Source of the DNA: JAIQFL01 sp035295745 | GTDB lineage: Bacteria > Acidobacteriota > Terriglobia > Bryobacterales > Bryobacteraceae | DNA: 64,000 nt | Assembly: GCA_035295745.1 (NCBI GenBank) | Contig: DATGIL010000071.1 | Coordinates: 186,001-250,000 of the forward strand | Direction: 5' to 3' | Shown here: positions 34,639 through 43,164 of the stretch, piece by piece | Numbering within the stretch: the stretch's first letter is position 1 | How the letters are laid out: each line of letters begins with the position of its first letter | Translations under genes and position numbers: made by a program | Notes under the pieces: generated by a model | What the model was told of the DNA's origin: nothing | The model's database searches: none | The model's input: only the letters and a program-made list of their open reading frames with translations

Positions 34639-36386
34639 TCCGCCCCCACCACCTTCATCACAAACACAGTCTGATCGTCGAATATGGCTTTCGCGAACTT
34701 ATCCATCTCGTGGAAAATCGCAGTCGTCAGTTCCTCCGACGAGTGCCCGCAGTGTGCGCGCACGATCTGCGCCAGCCGCCCCCGTCCGAATTCCGTTCCC
34801 GCCGCATTTACATGATCGGTGATGCCGTCCGAGTACAGCACAATCATGTCGCCCGGCTCCGCCTGGAACGGCACCTCTTCATACTCGCGTGCATCCAACA
34901 GACCGAGCGGCACGCCCTCCACCCGCAGTTTCACGATTTCACTGCCACGGCAGATCATGGGCGGCGTTGCACCGGCGTTCGCCATCACGATCCGCCGTGT
35001 CGAAGGGTCCCACAGGAGCACGCACAGCGTCACGTAGCGGGCATCCACCTTGCGCTCGATCAGCACTTCGTTGAGGGTCTTGAGCAGTTCCGCCGGACGC
35101 CGCCGCGGCGACAAGGTGCGCAGCAAACCGCTCACCAGGCTGCCGTACAGCGCCGCAGCTGCTCCTTTTCCGCTGACGTCCCCAAACGCAATCAACGTCT
35201 GCCCGTCGCGGTGCTCAAACACGTAGTAAATGTCGCCCGAGATCTCGCGCGCGGGACGCAGCCGCACCGTGGCATCCAAGCCCTCGATCTCCAAAGACGC
35301 GTCCGGCAGCAAAAGCCGCTGCAACTCGCGAGCGGCCTGCAGATCTTCCTCCATGCGGCGTTCGCGCGCGGCCAGTTCCTGGTACAGCCGCGCGTTCTCC
35401 ACGCTGCTGGCCACTTGCGGGCCAAGCAGTCCCAACGTTCGAACGTGATCGTCGGTGAAGTGGCCCACCAGATTACTTTCCAAATCCATTACGCCCACCA
35501 CCCGATCCTGCACGATCAGGGGCACCGCTACTTCCGAACGAATATCGGGGTGCGACGCAATGTATCGCGGGTCCTTGCCCGTATCGTGCACTCGCACAAC
35601 TTCGCGCGACTCCGCTGCTGCGCCCGTGATACCTTTGCCCATCGGCACGTTGTCAATGTTTACCCGCTGATCGTAACGGATGCTGAAATGGTGCCGCAGC
35701 GCCTTGGCCTCGTGATCCACCAGCAGAATGCTGAAGGCGTCGTAGTCGATCAGTTCGCGCATCGTCGTTGCGAGCTTGCTCAACAGTTCATTCAGATCGA
35801 GAATCGAGGAGAATTCCCGCGAGATATGGGACAGTGTCTTGAGCGTCCGGTACTGCCGGTCGGCCCGGCGGTACAGCCGCGCATTGTCGATCGCGATGCT
35901 CACGCGCCCGCCAATCAGCCGCAGCAGCGCACGGTCGTACTCTGTGTAAGCGTTGACGCGAGTGGACTGCAGATCGATCACGCCCACCAACTTGCCGCGC
36001 GCCGTCATCGGAACTGCCAATTCGGTGCGCACCGCATCCACGCTGTTCAGATACCGCGGATCGTTGCGCACGTCGCCCACCAATACCGGCTCGCGGCGCG
36101 CTGCCGCCGTCCCTGTCACTCCCTCACCTAGAGCGATCGACAGATTGCGGACAATCTCTTCGCGATGTCCCACCCCGTAACGTATGCGCAGATCCTGCCG
36201 CTTCTCGTGAAACAACAGGATCGCGAACAAATCGTACGGCAGCACCTTCTGGATGATCTCGGCGACGTTCGCCAGAAGTTGATCCAGATCGAGCGTCAGA
36301 GAAGTTGCCGCCGACACTTCGAGCAGGAAGTCGAGTAGCTCGGACCTCTCGCGGAAACGGACTGTCGCTCTTCGTGCAGCTTGCAT
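34635..36386 (-). CDS. GAF-GAF-PP2C (RsbU/SpoIIE-type) serine phosphatase
   Basis: The protein is about 583 residues from the ATG at 36386; a GTG at 36458 would add 24 residues and overlap deoC. Two GAF domains come first (SLTLDLDQLLANVAEIIQKV to IAIDNARLYR, then SILDLNELLSKLATTMRELI to SVENARLYQE), a short coiled linker, and a PP2C/SpoIIE domain with ISGDIYYVFE, IAFGDVSGKGAAAALYGSL and DMIVLYSDGITD, which hold the metal-binding aspartates. It likely dephosphorylates an anti-sigma antagonist in response to GAF ligands. Why it is coupled to sugar-phosphate genes and a chorismate mutase is unclear. Confidence 0.9.
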   Translation of the reverse strand: MQAARRATVRFRERSELLDFLLEVSAATSLTLDLDQLLANVAEIIQKVLPYDLFAILLFHEKRQDLRIRYGVGHREEIVRNLSIALGEGVTGTAAARREPVLVGDVRNDPRYLNSVDAVRTELAVPMTARGKLVGVIDLQSTRVNAYTEYDRALLRLIGGRVSIAIDNARLYRRADRQYRTLKTLSHISREFSSILDLNELLSKLATTMRELIDYDAFSILLVDHEAKALRHHFSIRYDQRVNIDNVPMGKGITGAAAESREVVRVHDTGKDPRYIASHPDIRSEVAVPLIVQDRVVGVMDLESNLVGHFTDDHVRTLGLLGPQVASSVENARLYQELAARERRMEEDLQAARELQRLLLPDASLEIEGLDATVRLRPAREISGDIYYVFEHRDGQTLIAFGDVSGKGAAAALYGSLVSGLLRTLSPRRRPAELLKTLNEVLIERKVDARYVTLCVLLWDPSTRRIVMANAGATPPMICRGSEIVKLRVEGVPLGLLDAREYEEVPFQAEPGDMIVLYSDGITDHVNAAGTEFGRGRLAQIVRAHCGHSSEELTTAIFHEMDKFAKAIFDDQTVFVMKVVGAE

Positions 36387-36420
36387 GGCCTTCTGTGGTT
36401 GAGACACAGCGGGTCCCGAT

Positions 36421-37311
36421 TCAGGCAGCCGTGGCCTCGACGATTTTGACGCTGGCACTCGCTCCGATGCGCGAGGCGCCGGCCGCCTTCATGGTCTGGA
36501 GATCCTGCAGGGTGCGGATCCCGCCCGACGCCTTCACCCCCATCTCCGGACCCACCACGCTGCGCATGAGGGCGATGTCGTGGGCCGTGGCCCCCGACGG
36601 TCCGAACCCGGTCGATGTCTTGACGAAGTCGGCGCCCGCCAGTTTCGCCAGCGTGCAGGCGACCGCCTTTTGGTTGTCATCCAGCAGTGCGGTTTCGAGG
36701 ATCACCTTTACGATGGCCTTGGCATCGTGAGATACCTTGACCACCTGCTGGATGTCGAGTTTGACGGCCTCCTGGTCTCCCGAACGCAAAGCGCCCACGT
36801 TGATCACCATGTCGATTTCCTGCGCTCCGGCGCGCAAGGCGGCCGCAGTTTCGGCGACCTTTGCCTCGGTGCTCGTAGCGCCCAACGGGAATCCAACCAC
36901 GGTACAGACCTTGACCGGCGACCCCGCCAGTTCCGCGCGTACCAGCGGAACCCAATACGGGTTCACACAGACGCTGGCGAAATGGTATTGGCGCGCCTCC
37001 CGGCAGACTTTGATTACGTCGGCACGCGTGGCATCGGGTTTGAGGATCGTATGGTCGATAAGGGCGGCAATCGCCGGATCGATTTTGGTGAGCTGCTCGC
37101 TGGCGGACACCCGGTCCGCCCCCGCCGCGATGATCTCTTTCGTGTTTCGGGCGCAGGTCTGGACGCAACGTTGAACGCAACCAGGACACACCTGGTCGGG
37201 CAGATTGAGCCCTTCACCCTTCGGTTTCGGAACCGCTCCGTTCGAACCCACACGAACGAGGATCTCTTCTCCGATCTGGGCGACTAAGCGATCGAGTTCC
37301 GTTTGCGTCAC
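36421..37311 (-). CDS. deoC: Deoxyribose-phosphate aldolase with Cys-rich N-terminal extension
   Basis: The 296-residue protein has a DeoC core from about residue 80: LIDHTILKPDATRADV, SVCVNPYWVP, TVVGFPLGAT, IDMVINVGAL, VKVILETALL with K202, and the Schiff-base lysine K231 in GADFVKTSTGFG. It splits 2-deoxyribose-5-phosphate to acetaldehyde and glyceraldehyde-3-phosphate. The first 80 residues are extra and include VCPGCVQRCVQTC, with cysteines at 42, 45, 49 and 53. Its ATG overlaps the rpiB-like stop by 4 bp. DeoC-RpiB pairing with N-terminal extensions is known from sugar-phosphate bacterial microcompartments, though no shell gene is in the window. Confidence 0.9.
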   Translation of the reverse strand: MTQTELDRLVAQIGEEILVRVGSNGAVPKPKGEGLNLPDQVCPGCVQRCVQTCARNTKEIIAAGADRVSASEQLTKIDPAIAALIDHTILKPDATRADVIKVCREARQYHFASVCVNPYWVPLVRAELAGSPVKVCTVVGFPLGATSTEAKVAETAAALRAGAQEIDMVINVGALRSGDQEAVKLDIQQVVKVSHDAKAIVKVILETALLDDNQKAVACTLAKLAGADFVKTSTGFGPSGATAHDIALMRSVVGPEMGVKASGGIRTLQDLQTMKAAGASRIGASASVKIVEATAA

Positions 37312-37931
37312 GAGGAAGCCTTCTTCGAATAATGCTGCTCGATATCGATAATCTTCTGTACCCGCGCCTGGTGCCGTCCTCCCGCGAACGGAGTGGCCAG
37401 CCAGGTGCGCAACACCTCTTCCGCCTGAGTCTGCGTGAGGAGCCGGGCGCCTAGAGTAAGTACATTGGAATCATTGTGTTCGCGGCTGTTTCGGGCTGAA
37501 GCCTTATCATAACACAGGGCCGCCCGGACGCCCGGAACCTTGTTCGCAGCGATCGAGGAGCCGATGCCAGCGCCATCGATGACGACGCCGCGCGATGCCG
37601 TCCCTTCGGCAACCAGTTCGGCGACCTTGCGCGCCAGGTCGGGGTAGTCCGCCGGCTTCTCTTCGTACACCCCCACGTCGCGGACCGATAGGCCCAGGCC
37701 CTCAATCACAGGCTTCAATGCCTCCTTCAGCCCGTAGCCGCCATGATCGGCGCCAATGGCGAGAGTCCTCTCGGGAGGCGCCAGCGCGGAGAGCTGCTCT
37801 TCCGGCAACTCCAGAATGCGCACCCCGCGCGATGCCGCCACCTCACGTGCGGATGGTGTGATAATGGTCCCGACCGGGACTCGCAATTCGCCTGCGCCAG
37901 GCACGTCCTGGACGGTGATTACCCGTTTCAT
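37308..37931 (-). CDS. RpiB/LacA-LacB-family sugar-phosphate isomerase with N-terminal extension
   Basis: The 207-residue protein has an extra N-terminal module (ELRVPVGTIITPSAREVAAS, residues 15-34) before the RpiB domain that begins LAIGADHGGYGLKEALKP at 57. The usual catalytic cysteine is replaced by D119 in VVIDGAGIGSSIAANK; NSREHNDSNVLTLGARLL is intact. RpiB interconverts ribose- and ribulose-5-phosphate. The GTxxTPxARExA motif resembles segments on bacterial microcompartment cargo enzymes. First gene of the overlapping operon rpiB-deoC-phosphatase-chorismate mutase. The altered active-site residue leaves the exact substrate open. Confidence 0.85.
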   Translation of the reverse strand: MKRVITVQDVPGAGELRVPVGTIITPSAREVAASRGVRILELPEEQLSALAPPERTLAIGADHGGYGLKEALKPVIEGLGLSVRDVGVYEEKPADYPDLARKVAELVAEGTASRGVVIDGAGIGSSIAANKVPGVRAALCYDKASARNSREHNDSNVLTLGARLLTQTQAEEVLRTWLATPFAGGRHQARVQKIIDIEQHYSKKASS

Positions 37932-37991
37932 AGACCTATTCCGATGCCTCGCGCATCCAAACCCGCGTCACGATTCGTAAGGACTATTGTA

Positions 37992-39560
37992 ATGAAACAT
38001 CGTCTCCCGCTGGCGCTCTTTCTGGGGGTGGGTCTTGTCTGGGCCCACCCCATGGGTAACTTTAGTGTCAGCCACTACAGCCGCATTGAAGTGACCGGAC
38101 ACGGGGCGGACGTTCGCTACACTCTCGATCTGGCGGAGATTCCGACGTTTCAGTTGCTGCAGCAGTGGAAGGTGGAGGCGACCAGTCCAAAAGAAGAGAT
38201 CGAGCGGCACGCCGAAGCCCAGGCACGGGAGTGGGCCCGTAATTTGAAGATCGCAGTGGGGGGACGTGTCGTGACGCCCACGTTCGGACATGCCAGTTAC
38301 GTGCTGGATAAAGGCGCCGGCGACATGCCGATTCTTCGCCTGACGGCCGAACTGCACGTGGATGCGGCGCCGGGGAGTCTGCAGTACCAAGACAACAATT
38401 TCCCGGATCGTGCCGGATGGAAGGAGATCGTGGCGGTGGCGGGGAAGGATGCGGCAATCGATAAGGCGTCGCCCAACGCGCCCGATCGGAGCCAGGCGCT
38501 GACCGCCTACCCGCAGGATCCGCTGCTCTCACCACCCCAGGATGTGCACGCCTCGGTAGCGTGGCACGCGACCGCGGCGCCAGTGGTGACGTCGGCAACG
38601 CCTGCTCCGCCGCCAGTCCAGACTCCGTCGACGGATACGCCCAAACCGGCCCCGCCTGTGGAAGCCGCACCGGCCGAGACAGCACCCTCAGCGTCAGCGT
38701 CTGCGGCGCAACCAGGACAGACTGGGCCAGGGATGGTCGTCAAGGGCGATTTCCTCTCGCGCCTTCTGCACCAGGGGGAACTCAGTTTCGGAATGGTCGT
38801 GGTCGGCATGTTGGTGGCCTTCGGCTTGGGCTCGATTCACGCGCTGTCGCCCGGCCATGGAAAGACGATCGTCGCGGCGTACCTGGTGGGGAGCCGGGGG
38901 ACACCCAAGCATGCACTGTTTCTCGGCGGCATGGTGACGTTCACCCATACCATCAGCGTCTTCGCTCTCGGTCTGACGGCGCTGTTCCTGTCGCAATACG
39001 TGTTGCCCGAAAAGATCATCAAGGTGCTGGGTGCAATCTCCGGCGTCTCAATCGTGTGGATCGGCGTGGCACTGTTCTACCGCCGAATCCGGCTTGCTCT
39101 CGGACACGGGCCCGCGCACCATCACCATCATCACCACGATCACGATCATGGGCACAGTCACGATCACGGCGGGTTGGTTCACGATCACGGCGATGGGCAC
39201 GTGCACAGTCACATGCCGGAAGGCGACGTCAGCATGGCCAGCCTGATCGCTCTGGGAGCGAGCGGCGGCCTGGTTCCCTGCCCCTCGGCGTTGGTGCTGC
39301 TCCTGAGTTCCGTCGCTTTAGGCCGCATCGCACTCGGGCTGACGCTGCTGGTTGCGTTCAGCGCGGGGCTTGCGGTAGTGCTCAGCGGAATCGGATTGGT
39401 AGTGCTGTATGCGAAGCACCTCTTGCCCGATCGTCAGAAGAGCGCCACGAATTTCGCTTTCCGATACCTGCCTGTCGCTTCAGCGGCGATCATCACCTGC
39501 GCCGGAATTATTATGACGGGAGTAGCTCTGGGAGTGATTCGCCCCTTCGCCGGCGTGTGA
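37992..39560 (+). CDS. NicO/RcnA-type nickel-cobalt exporter with periplasmic domain and His-rich loop
   Basis: I start at ATG 37992 (MKHRLPLALFLGVGLVWAHP, a signal peptide); 522 residues. Residues about 20-200 form a soluble extracytoplasmic domain starting HPMGNFSVSHYSRIEV, followed by a Pro/Thr/Ala linker. The membrane part has the NicO signature SIHALSPGHGKTIVAAYLVG and about six helices. Between helices lies a strongly His/Asp-rich stretch (HHDHDHGHSHDHGG and DHGDGHVHSH) expected to bind metal. Such transporters remove Ni2+ or Co2+ from the cytoplasm. Divergent from the rpiB operon. Confidence 0.88.
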   Translation: MKHRLPLALFLGVGLVWAHPMGNFSVSHYSRIEVTGHGADVRYTLDLAEIPTFQLLQQWKVEATSPKEEIERHAEAQAREWARNLKIAVGGRVVTPTFGHASYVLDKGAGDMPILRLTAELHVDAAPGSLQYQDNNFPDRAGWKEIVAVAGKDAAIDKASPNAPDRSQALTAYPQDPLLSPPQDVHASVAWHATAAPVVTSATPAPPPVQTPSTDTPKPAPPVEAAPAETAPSASASAAQPGQTGPGMVVKGDFLSRLLHQGELSFGMVVVGMLVAFGLGSIHALSPGHGKTIVAAYLVGSRGTPKHALFLGGMVTFTHTISVFALGLTALFLSQYVLPEKIIKVLGAISGVSIVWIGVALFYRRIRLALGHGPAHHHHHHHDHDHGHSHDHGGLVHDHGDGHVHSHMPEGDVSMASLIALGASGGLVPCPSALVLLLSSVALGRIALGLTLLVAFSAGLAVVLSGIGLVVLYAKHLLPDRQKSATNFAFRYLPVASAAIITCAGIIMTGVALGVIRPFAGV

Positions 39561-39902
39561 CTCAATGATGTGCGCCGGGTGCGACGGGAATAGCCGCCCG
39601 CCGTCTTCTTGATCTCTTGATCCATGGCTCTCCACCGCATTGATCTTCGAAATCCGGCGAAGCTTAGGAGTGAAAGACGCAAAGCTTCTGCTGGATAACG
39701 GGAATTTGAGATGTTGGCATCGCCGGAGATGTGTATGTATACCTCATGAACTGACTCGACGAAGCCGCTACTTCTCAACATTGACAACACAAGATGGGTC
39801 CGTCACCGGATCGTCCGCATTCGTCATCTTGACAACACACTTATTTCTTCCGGGGCCTGACACCCTACCTACCTTGTGATAGTGTTACCCGAGGGGGACT
39901 CA
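39561..39902. other. 342-bp intergenic region with nested inverted repeats
   Basis: No gene is evident. TCCGGCGA (39653-39660) is complementary to TCGCCGGA (39720-39727), enclosing an inner GAAGCTT (39659-39665)/AAGCTTC (39682-39688) pair that overlaps it by two bases. The loop holds GAAAGACGCAAAGC. TTGACAACACA occurs twice (39781-39791, 39829-39839). See findings. Confidence 0.45.
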
Positions 39903-41282
39903 ATGTCCGACTCTTTCGACGCGCTCATCATTGGAACCGGGCAGGCCGGGCCCTCACTCGCCGGACGCCTGACCGCCGCCGGCATGACCGTCGCCGTCGT
40001 CGAGCGGAAGCTCTTCGGCGGCACCTGCGTCAACACCGGCTGCATCCCCACCAAGACCATGATCGCCAGCGCCTATGCCGCTCACATGACGCGCCGCGCC
40101 GACGATTTCGGAGTGAAGGTGGATGGAGCGATCACCGTCGACATGAAGCGCGTCAAAGCCCGCAAGGACGACATCTCGGCACAGTCACGAAACGGAGTCG
40201 AGCATTGGCTGAAGAACATGAAGAACTGCACCGTCTACGAGGGTACGGCGCAATTCGTTTCGTCACATGAGGTGAGCGTGGGCGACCGGCGGTTTACTGC
40301 CAAGCGCATCTTCCTCAATGTCGGCGGCCGCGCCGTTGTCCCGAAAATGCCCGGTCTCGATCAGGTAAACTTCCTCACCAACTCCTCCATGATGCACGTC
40401 GACTTTCTGCCCGAGCATCTGATCATCGTCGGTGGCAGCTATATCGGCCTCGAGTTCGCGCAGATGTTCCGGCGCTTTGGCAGCCGGGTCACCGTCGTCG
40501 AAATGGGGCCGCGCCTGATCGGCCGCGAAGATGAAGAAATCTCGTCCTCGATCCTCGACATTCTGAAGGGTGAAGGTATTGACTTTCGTCTCAACGCCAA
40601 GTGCATCACCGCTGCGCCGCGCGGCAACGGAATCGCGGTCGGCGTCGATTGCGATTCCGGGAATCCCGAAATCGAAGGTTCGCATCTTCTACTCGCTGTT
40701 GGGCGGCGGCCTAACACGGACGACCTGGGCCTCGACAAAGCCGGCGTCGCGACCGACGCACGCGGGTACGTCGTGGTCAACGATCAACTGCAGACCTCTG
40801 TCCCCGATATCTGGGCGCTCGGCGACTGCAACGGAAAGGGCGGATTCACCCACACTTCCTACAACGATTTCGAAATCGTCGCCGCCAATCTGCTGGATGG
40901 CGGTTCGCGACGCGTGAGCGACCGAATCCCTGCGTATGCGCTCTACGTGGATCCTCCCCTGGGACGGGCGGGAATGACAGAAGCGGAAGTCCGCAAGTCA
41001 GGGAGAAAGTGGCTCGTGGCCACGCGCCAGATGACCCGCGTCGGCCGGGCCGTGGAGAAAGGCGAAAGTCTGGGATTCATGAAGATCATGGTGGACGCCG
41101 CCACGAAGGAGATTCTCGGGGCGGCGATCCTGGGGCTCAATGGCGACGAGGTGATTCACTGCATCCTCGACACGATGTACGCGAAGGCGCCTTACACTAC
41201 GTTGCAGCATGCCATGCACATTCACCCGACGGTGTCGGAACTGGTGCCCACGCTGCTCGGCGATCTGAAGCCCGCCAACTAA
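39903..41282 (+). CDS. Mercuric-reductase-like pyridine nucleotide-disulfide oxidoreductase
   Basis: The 459-residue protein starts at ATG 39903, with AGGGGG upstream. It has the FAD fold (ALIIGTGQAGPSLAGRL), the redox-active dithiol in GGTCVNTGCIPTKTMI, an NAD(P) fold (LIIVGGSYIGLEFAQMFRRF), the second FAD motif DIWALGDCNGKGGF and the dimer-interface HIHPTVSELVPTLL with the catalytic histidine. It lacks the extra C-terminal cysteines and the N-terminal HMA domain of true MerA. Substrate is unknown; family members reduce disulfides, quinones or metals. Cytosolic and monocistronic. Confidence 0.9.
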   Translation: MSDSFDALIIGTGQAGPSLAGRLTAAGMTVAVVERKLFGGTCVNTGCIPTKTMIASAYAAHMTRRADDFGVKVDGAITVDMKRVKARKDDISAQSRNGVEHWLKNMKNCTVYEGTAQFVSSHEVSVGDRRFTAKRIFLNVGGRAVVPKMPGLDQVNFLTNSSMMHVDFLPEHLIIVGGSYIGLEFAQMFRRFGSRVTVVEMGPRLIGREDEEISSSILDILKGEGIDFRLNAKCITAAPRGNGIAVGVDCDSGNPEIEGSHLLLAVGRRPNTDDLGLDKAGVATDARGYVVVNDQLQTSVPDIWALGDCNGKGGFTHTSYNDFEIVAANLLDGGSRRVSDRIPAYALYVDPPLGRAGMTEAEVRKSGRKWLVATRQMTRVGRAVEKGESLGFMKIMVDAATKEILGAAILGLNGDEVIHCILDTMYAKAPYTTLQHAMHIHPTVSELVPTLLGDLKPAN

Positions 41283-41289
41283 GGCGTTC

Positions 41290-41763
41290 CTACGCCCGTG
41301 CCAGCCGCCGGTACTCGTCTTCCGACCGCGCCGGCAGCAGCACCCAAAGTGTGTAAACGCCCAATGCCGTGCCGAATGGCATATCGATCAAATTGAGGCA
41401 GGCCAGGACGATTGCCAGCGTACGCGCCCACGGCTGGCGCTCCAGCAGACCCCATCCCGCAAGAATGCCGGCCACCGCGGAGCAGATCAGCACGCTGCCA
41501 GCAGTTCTCATCAGGCCGTGCACGAAGAAGGGTATTTCATGCGGCAGGAAGTTGCCGTGACGGAAAATCGTCGCCAGGAACAACCCCGGCAGCAGCCGGA
41601 ACGCGGAGATCCCCAGCCAGAACATCCCGAGCATCCGCACATGTTTGTTCATTCCACAACCCACCGGAGGTGGCGGGGTTGGAGCCGCAACCATGGCCCG
41701 GCCGCAAGCCGGGCAGTAACGCGCCAATTCCTGCAATCGTGTGCCACATCGATCGCAAAACAT
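41290..41763 (-). CDS. Zinc-ribbon membrane protein
   Basis: The 157-residue protein begins MFCDRCGTRLQELARYCPACGRAM, a CxxC..CxxC zinc ribbon, then a Pro-rich linker and about four membrane helices (MLGMFWLGISAFRLLPGLFL, SVLICSAVAGILAGWGLL, TLAIVLACLNLIDMPFGTAL). GGGAGG lies 8 nt upstream of this ATG, so the start 10 codons further up is not preferred. Function unknown; convergent with the flavoprotein gene. Confidence 0.8.
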   Translation of the reverse strand: MFCDRCGTRLQELARYCPACGRAMVAAPTPPPPVGCGMNKHVRMLGMFWLGISAFRLLPGLFLATIFRHGNFLPHEIPFFVHGLMRTAGSVLICSAVAGILAGWGLLERQPWARTLAIVLACLNLIDMPFGTALGVYTLWVLLPARSEDEYRRLARA

Positions 41764-41883
41764 CGCTAAAACCTCCCTCTTCACAGAGACCATACGATGC
41801 GAGGCGGTTTGAAGTTCCGTTCGGGGCCGGTAGTATAGAATGACAGAGGTCTCCCAAATCCCATTCCAGGAGGAATCACCCTA

Positions 41884-42423
41884 GTGAACCGTACACTCTT
41901 GTTAATTCTCGCCGCCTCCGTCGCCGGCGCGGTCCATGCACAGACCGCCGCCCTGATCACGGAAGGCAAAGCATCTTACAACTCGATCAAGAACAATCTG
42001 CTGAAGGCCGCCGACAAGATGCCCGAAGACGCCTACAGCTTCAAGCCAACCCCGGAACTGCAGTCGTTCGGCGAGCGTGTGGCTCACGTTGCCGGCCAGA
42101 TCGGAACCTGCAGCGGGCTCACCGGCGAGCGCAAGCCGAATGCCGCGCAAGGTAAAACGGCGAAGGCCGACCTGGTCGCCGCGCTCAAGGCATCTTTCGA
42201 CGCGTGCGATGCCGCGTGGGACTCCATGACGGAAGCCTCCGCGGCGGAGATGGTGGCGGGCCGCGGCGGTGCGCAGCGCCCCAAGATCGCGGTGTTGATC
42301 GGCAACACTATGCACATCGACGAAGTTTACGGCACCATGACCGTCTACATGCGTCTGAAGGGAGTCGTTCCCCCGTCGAGCGAGGGTGGTGGAATGGGAG
42401 GAGGCCGCAAGGGCGGCATCTAG
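41884..42423 (+). CDS. DinB-family protein with signal peptide
   Basis: The 179-residue protein has a GTG start with AGGAGG about 12 nt upstream and a signal peptide (MNRTLLLILAASVAGAVHA). The rest matches a DinB-like four-helix bundle: NNLLKAADKMPEDAYSFKPT, LQSFGERVAHVAGQIGT and IGNTMHIDEVYGTMTVYMR, giving the usual three histidines of a metal site. DinB-like proteins include metal-dependent thiol transferases, but most members are of unknown role. The C-terminus is Gly-rich. Export of a DinB-type protein is common in acidobacteria. Confidence 0.83.
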   Translation: MNRTLLLILAASVAGAVHAQTAALITEGKASYNSIKNNLLKAADKMPEDAYSFKPTPELQSFGERVAHVAGQIGTCSGLTGERKPNAAQGKTAKADLVAALKASFDACDAAWDSMTEASAAEMVAGRGGAQRPKIAVLIGNTMHIDEVYGTMTVYMRLKGVVPPSSEGGGMGGGRKGGI

Positions 42424-42467
42424 CGACTGCTTCGTTTTACGGCCGCGCGCGTATTCGCGCGAAGGTA

Positions 42468-42500
42468 GCTTACGAGCCGCGCGCGTGAGGGAGTGATTTT
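42468..42500 (-). repeat. Dispersed repeat variant, half of an inverted pair
   Basis: Contains ACGAGCCGCGCGCG followed by GAGGGAGTGATTTT (42487-42500). The last 14 bp are the exact complement of part of the 36-bp tandem array (510-523), showing that the two repeat families are related. Confidence 0.8.
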
Positions 42501-42517
42501 GGGAGCGATTGCAACAT

Positions 42518-42541
42518 CGCTTGCTTACGCGCGCGGCTCGC
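42518..42541 (+). repeat. Dispersed 24-bp GC-rich repeat, copy 3
   Basis: Identical over 24 bp to 15518-15541. It faces the variant copy at 42468-42500, so the pair forms a large inverted repeat in the gap between the DinB gene and its convergent neighbour. Confidence 0.9.
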
Positions 42542-42579
42542 AACGAGCGGCGAACACCCTAGGCATTCGCGCGGCAACC

Positions 42580-43116
42580 CTAATCCCGAACCGCAGCTCT
42601 TACGGCCGTCAGGAGCGAGTCGTATTGAGCCCTGTCATAGAGGCCATGGCCGCTCCAACGAGTGTGACCGCGGCCATCCAGGAGGACCAGATACGGCACC
42701 TTGTCGTCGGTCACACCGCAGAATTGGCGCCATTCCGTTTCTCCCGAGGTGGTCATCACCATGTTGTCGCGTTGGTCTTTGGGCCTGCCTTTGCGGATAC
42801 TCGATTTGACCATACCGCGCACCAGGCCCGGGACGCGCTCAAGCATTGCGATCGCATAGACCGCGACGTGGGAATCTTGCGAGAAGTCGGCCGAAAAAGG
42901 CTTCTCCCAATCCATCGAGTGTTCGCCGGCCGTTTTGCTGAATCCGATAATCAGCAATGTGACTTTGCCCGCTGCCGCTTCCGGCAATTCAATCGCCTTG
43001 CCGCTGGCCGTTTCGCCGCGCAATTTGGGTGGGCTGCTTCCTGGAGCGATCGTCTGCCCCCACGTGAAGCCTGTGGACAAAACTACACATAAGAGTGCCT
43101 GGTTTGCTGTCTTCAT
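42580..43116 (-). CDS. Exported thioredoxin-fold-like protein of unknown role
   Basis: The 178-residue protein has a signal peptide (MKTANQALLCVVLSTGFTWG) then PPKLRGETASGKAIELPEAA, VTLLIIGFSKTAG, AVYAIAMLERVPGLVRG and DDKVPYLVLLDGRGHTRWSG. This order of strands with a cis-proline-like VPYLVLLD suggests a thioredoxin-type fold, perhaps related to ATP10-like proteins. There is no CxxC, so disulfide chemistry is not expected. No operon partner. The fold assignment is moderate; function is unknown. Confidence 0.7.
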   Translation of the reverse strand: MKTANQALLCVVLSTGFTWGQTIAPGSSPPKLRGETASGKAIELPEAAAGKVTLLIIGFSKTAGEHSMDWEKPFSADFSQDSHVAVYAIAMLERVPGLVRGMVKSSIRKGRPKDQRDNMVMTTSGETEWRQFCGVTDDKVPYLVLLDGRGHTRWSGHGLYDRAQYDSLLTAVRAAVRD

Positions 43117-43164
43117 CGGAGCCTATTGTTCAGACGGCAAACGAATTCCGGCCGTTCCAACCGG

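Noticed and set aside
39661..39700. c-di-GMP-I (GEMM) riboswitch
   Set aside because: Only the GACGCAAAGC piece matches; the GGCAAACC segment and expected stems are absent. Kept only as a weak structural finding.
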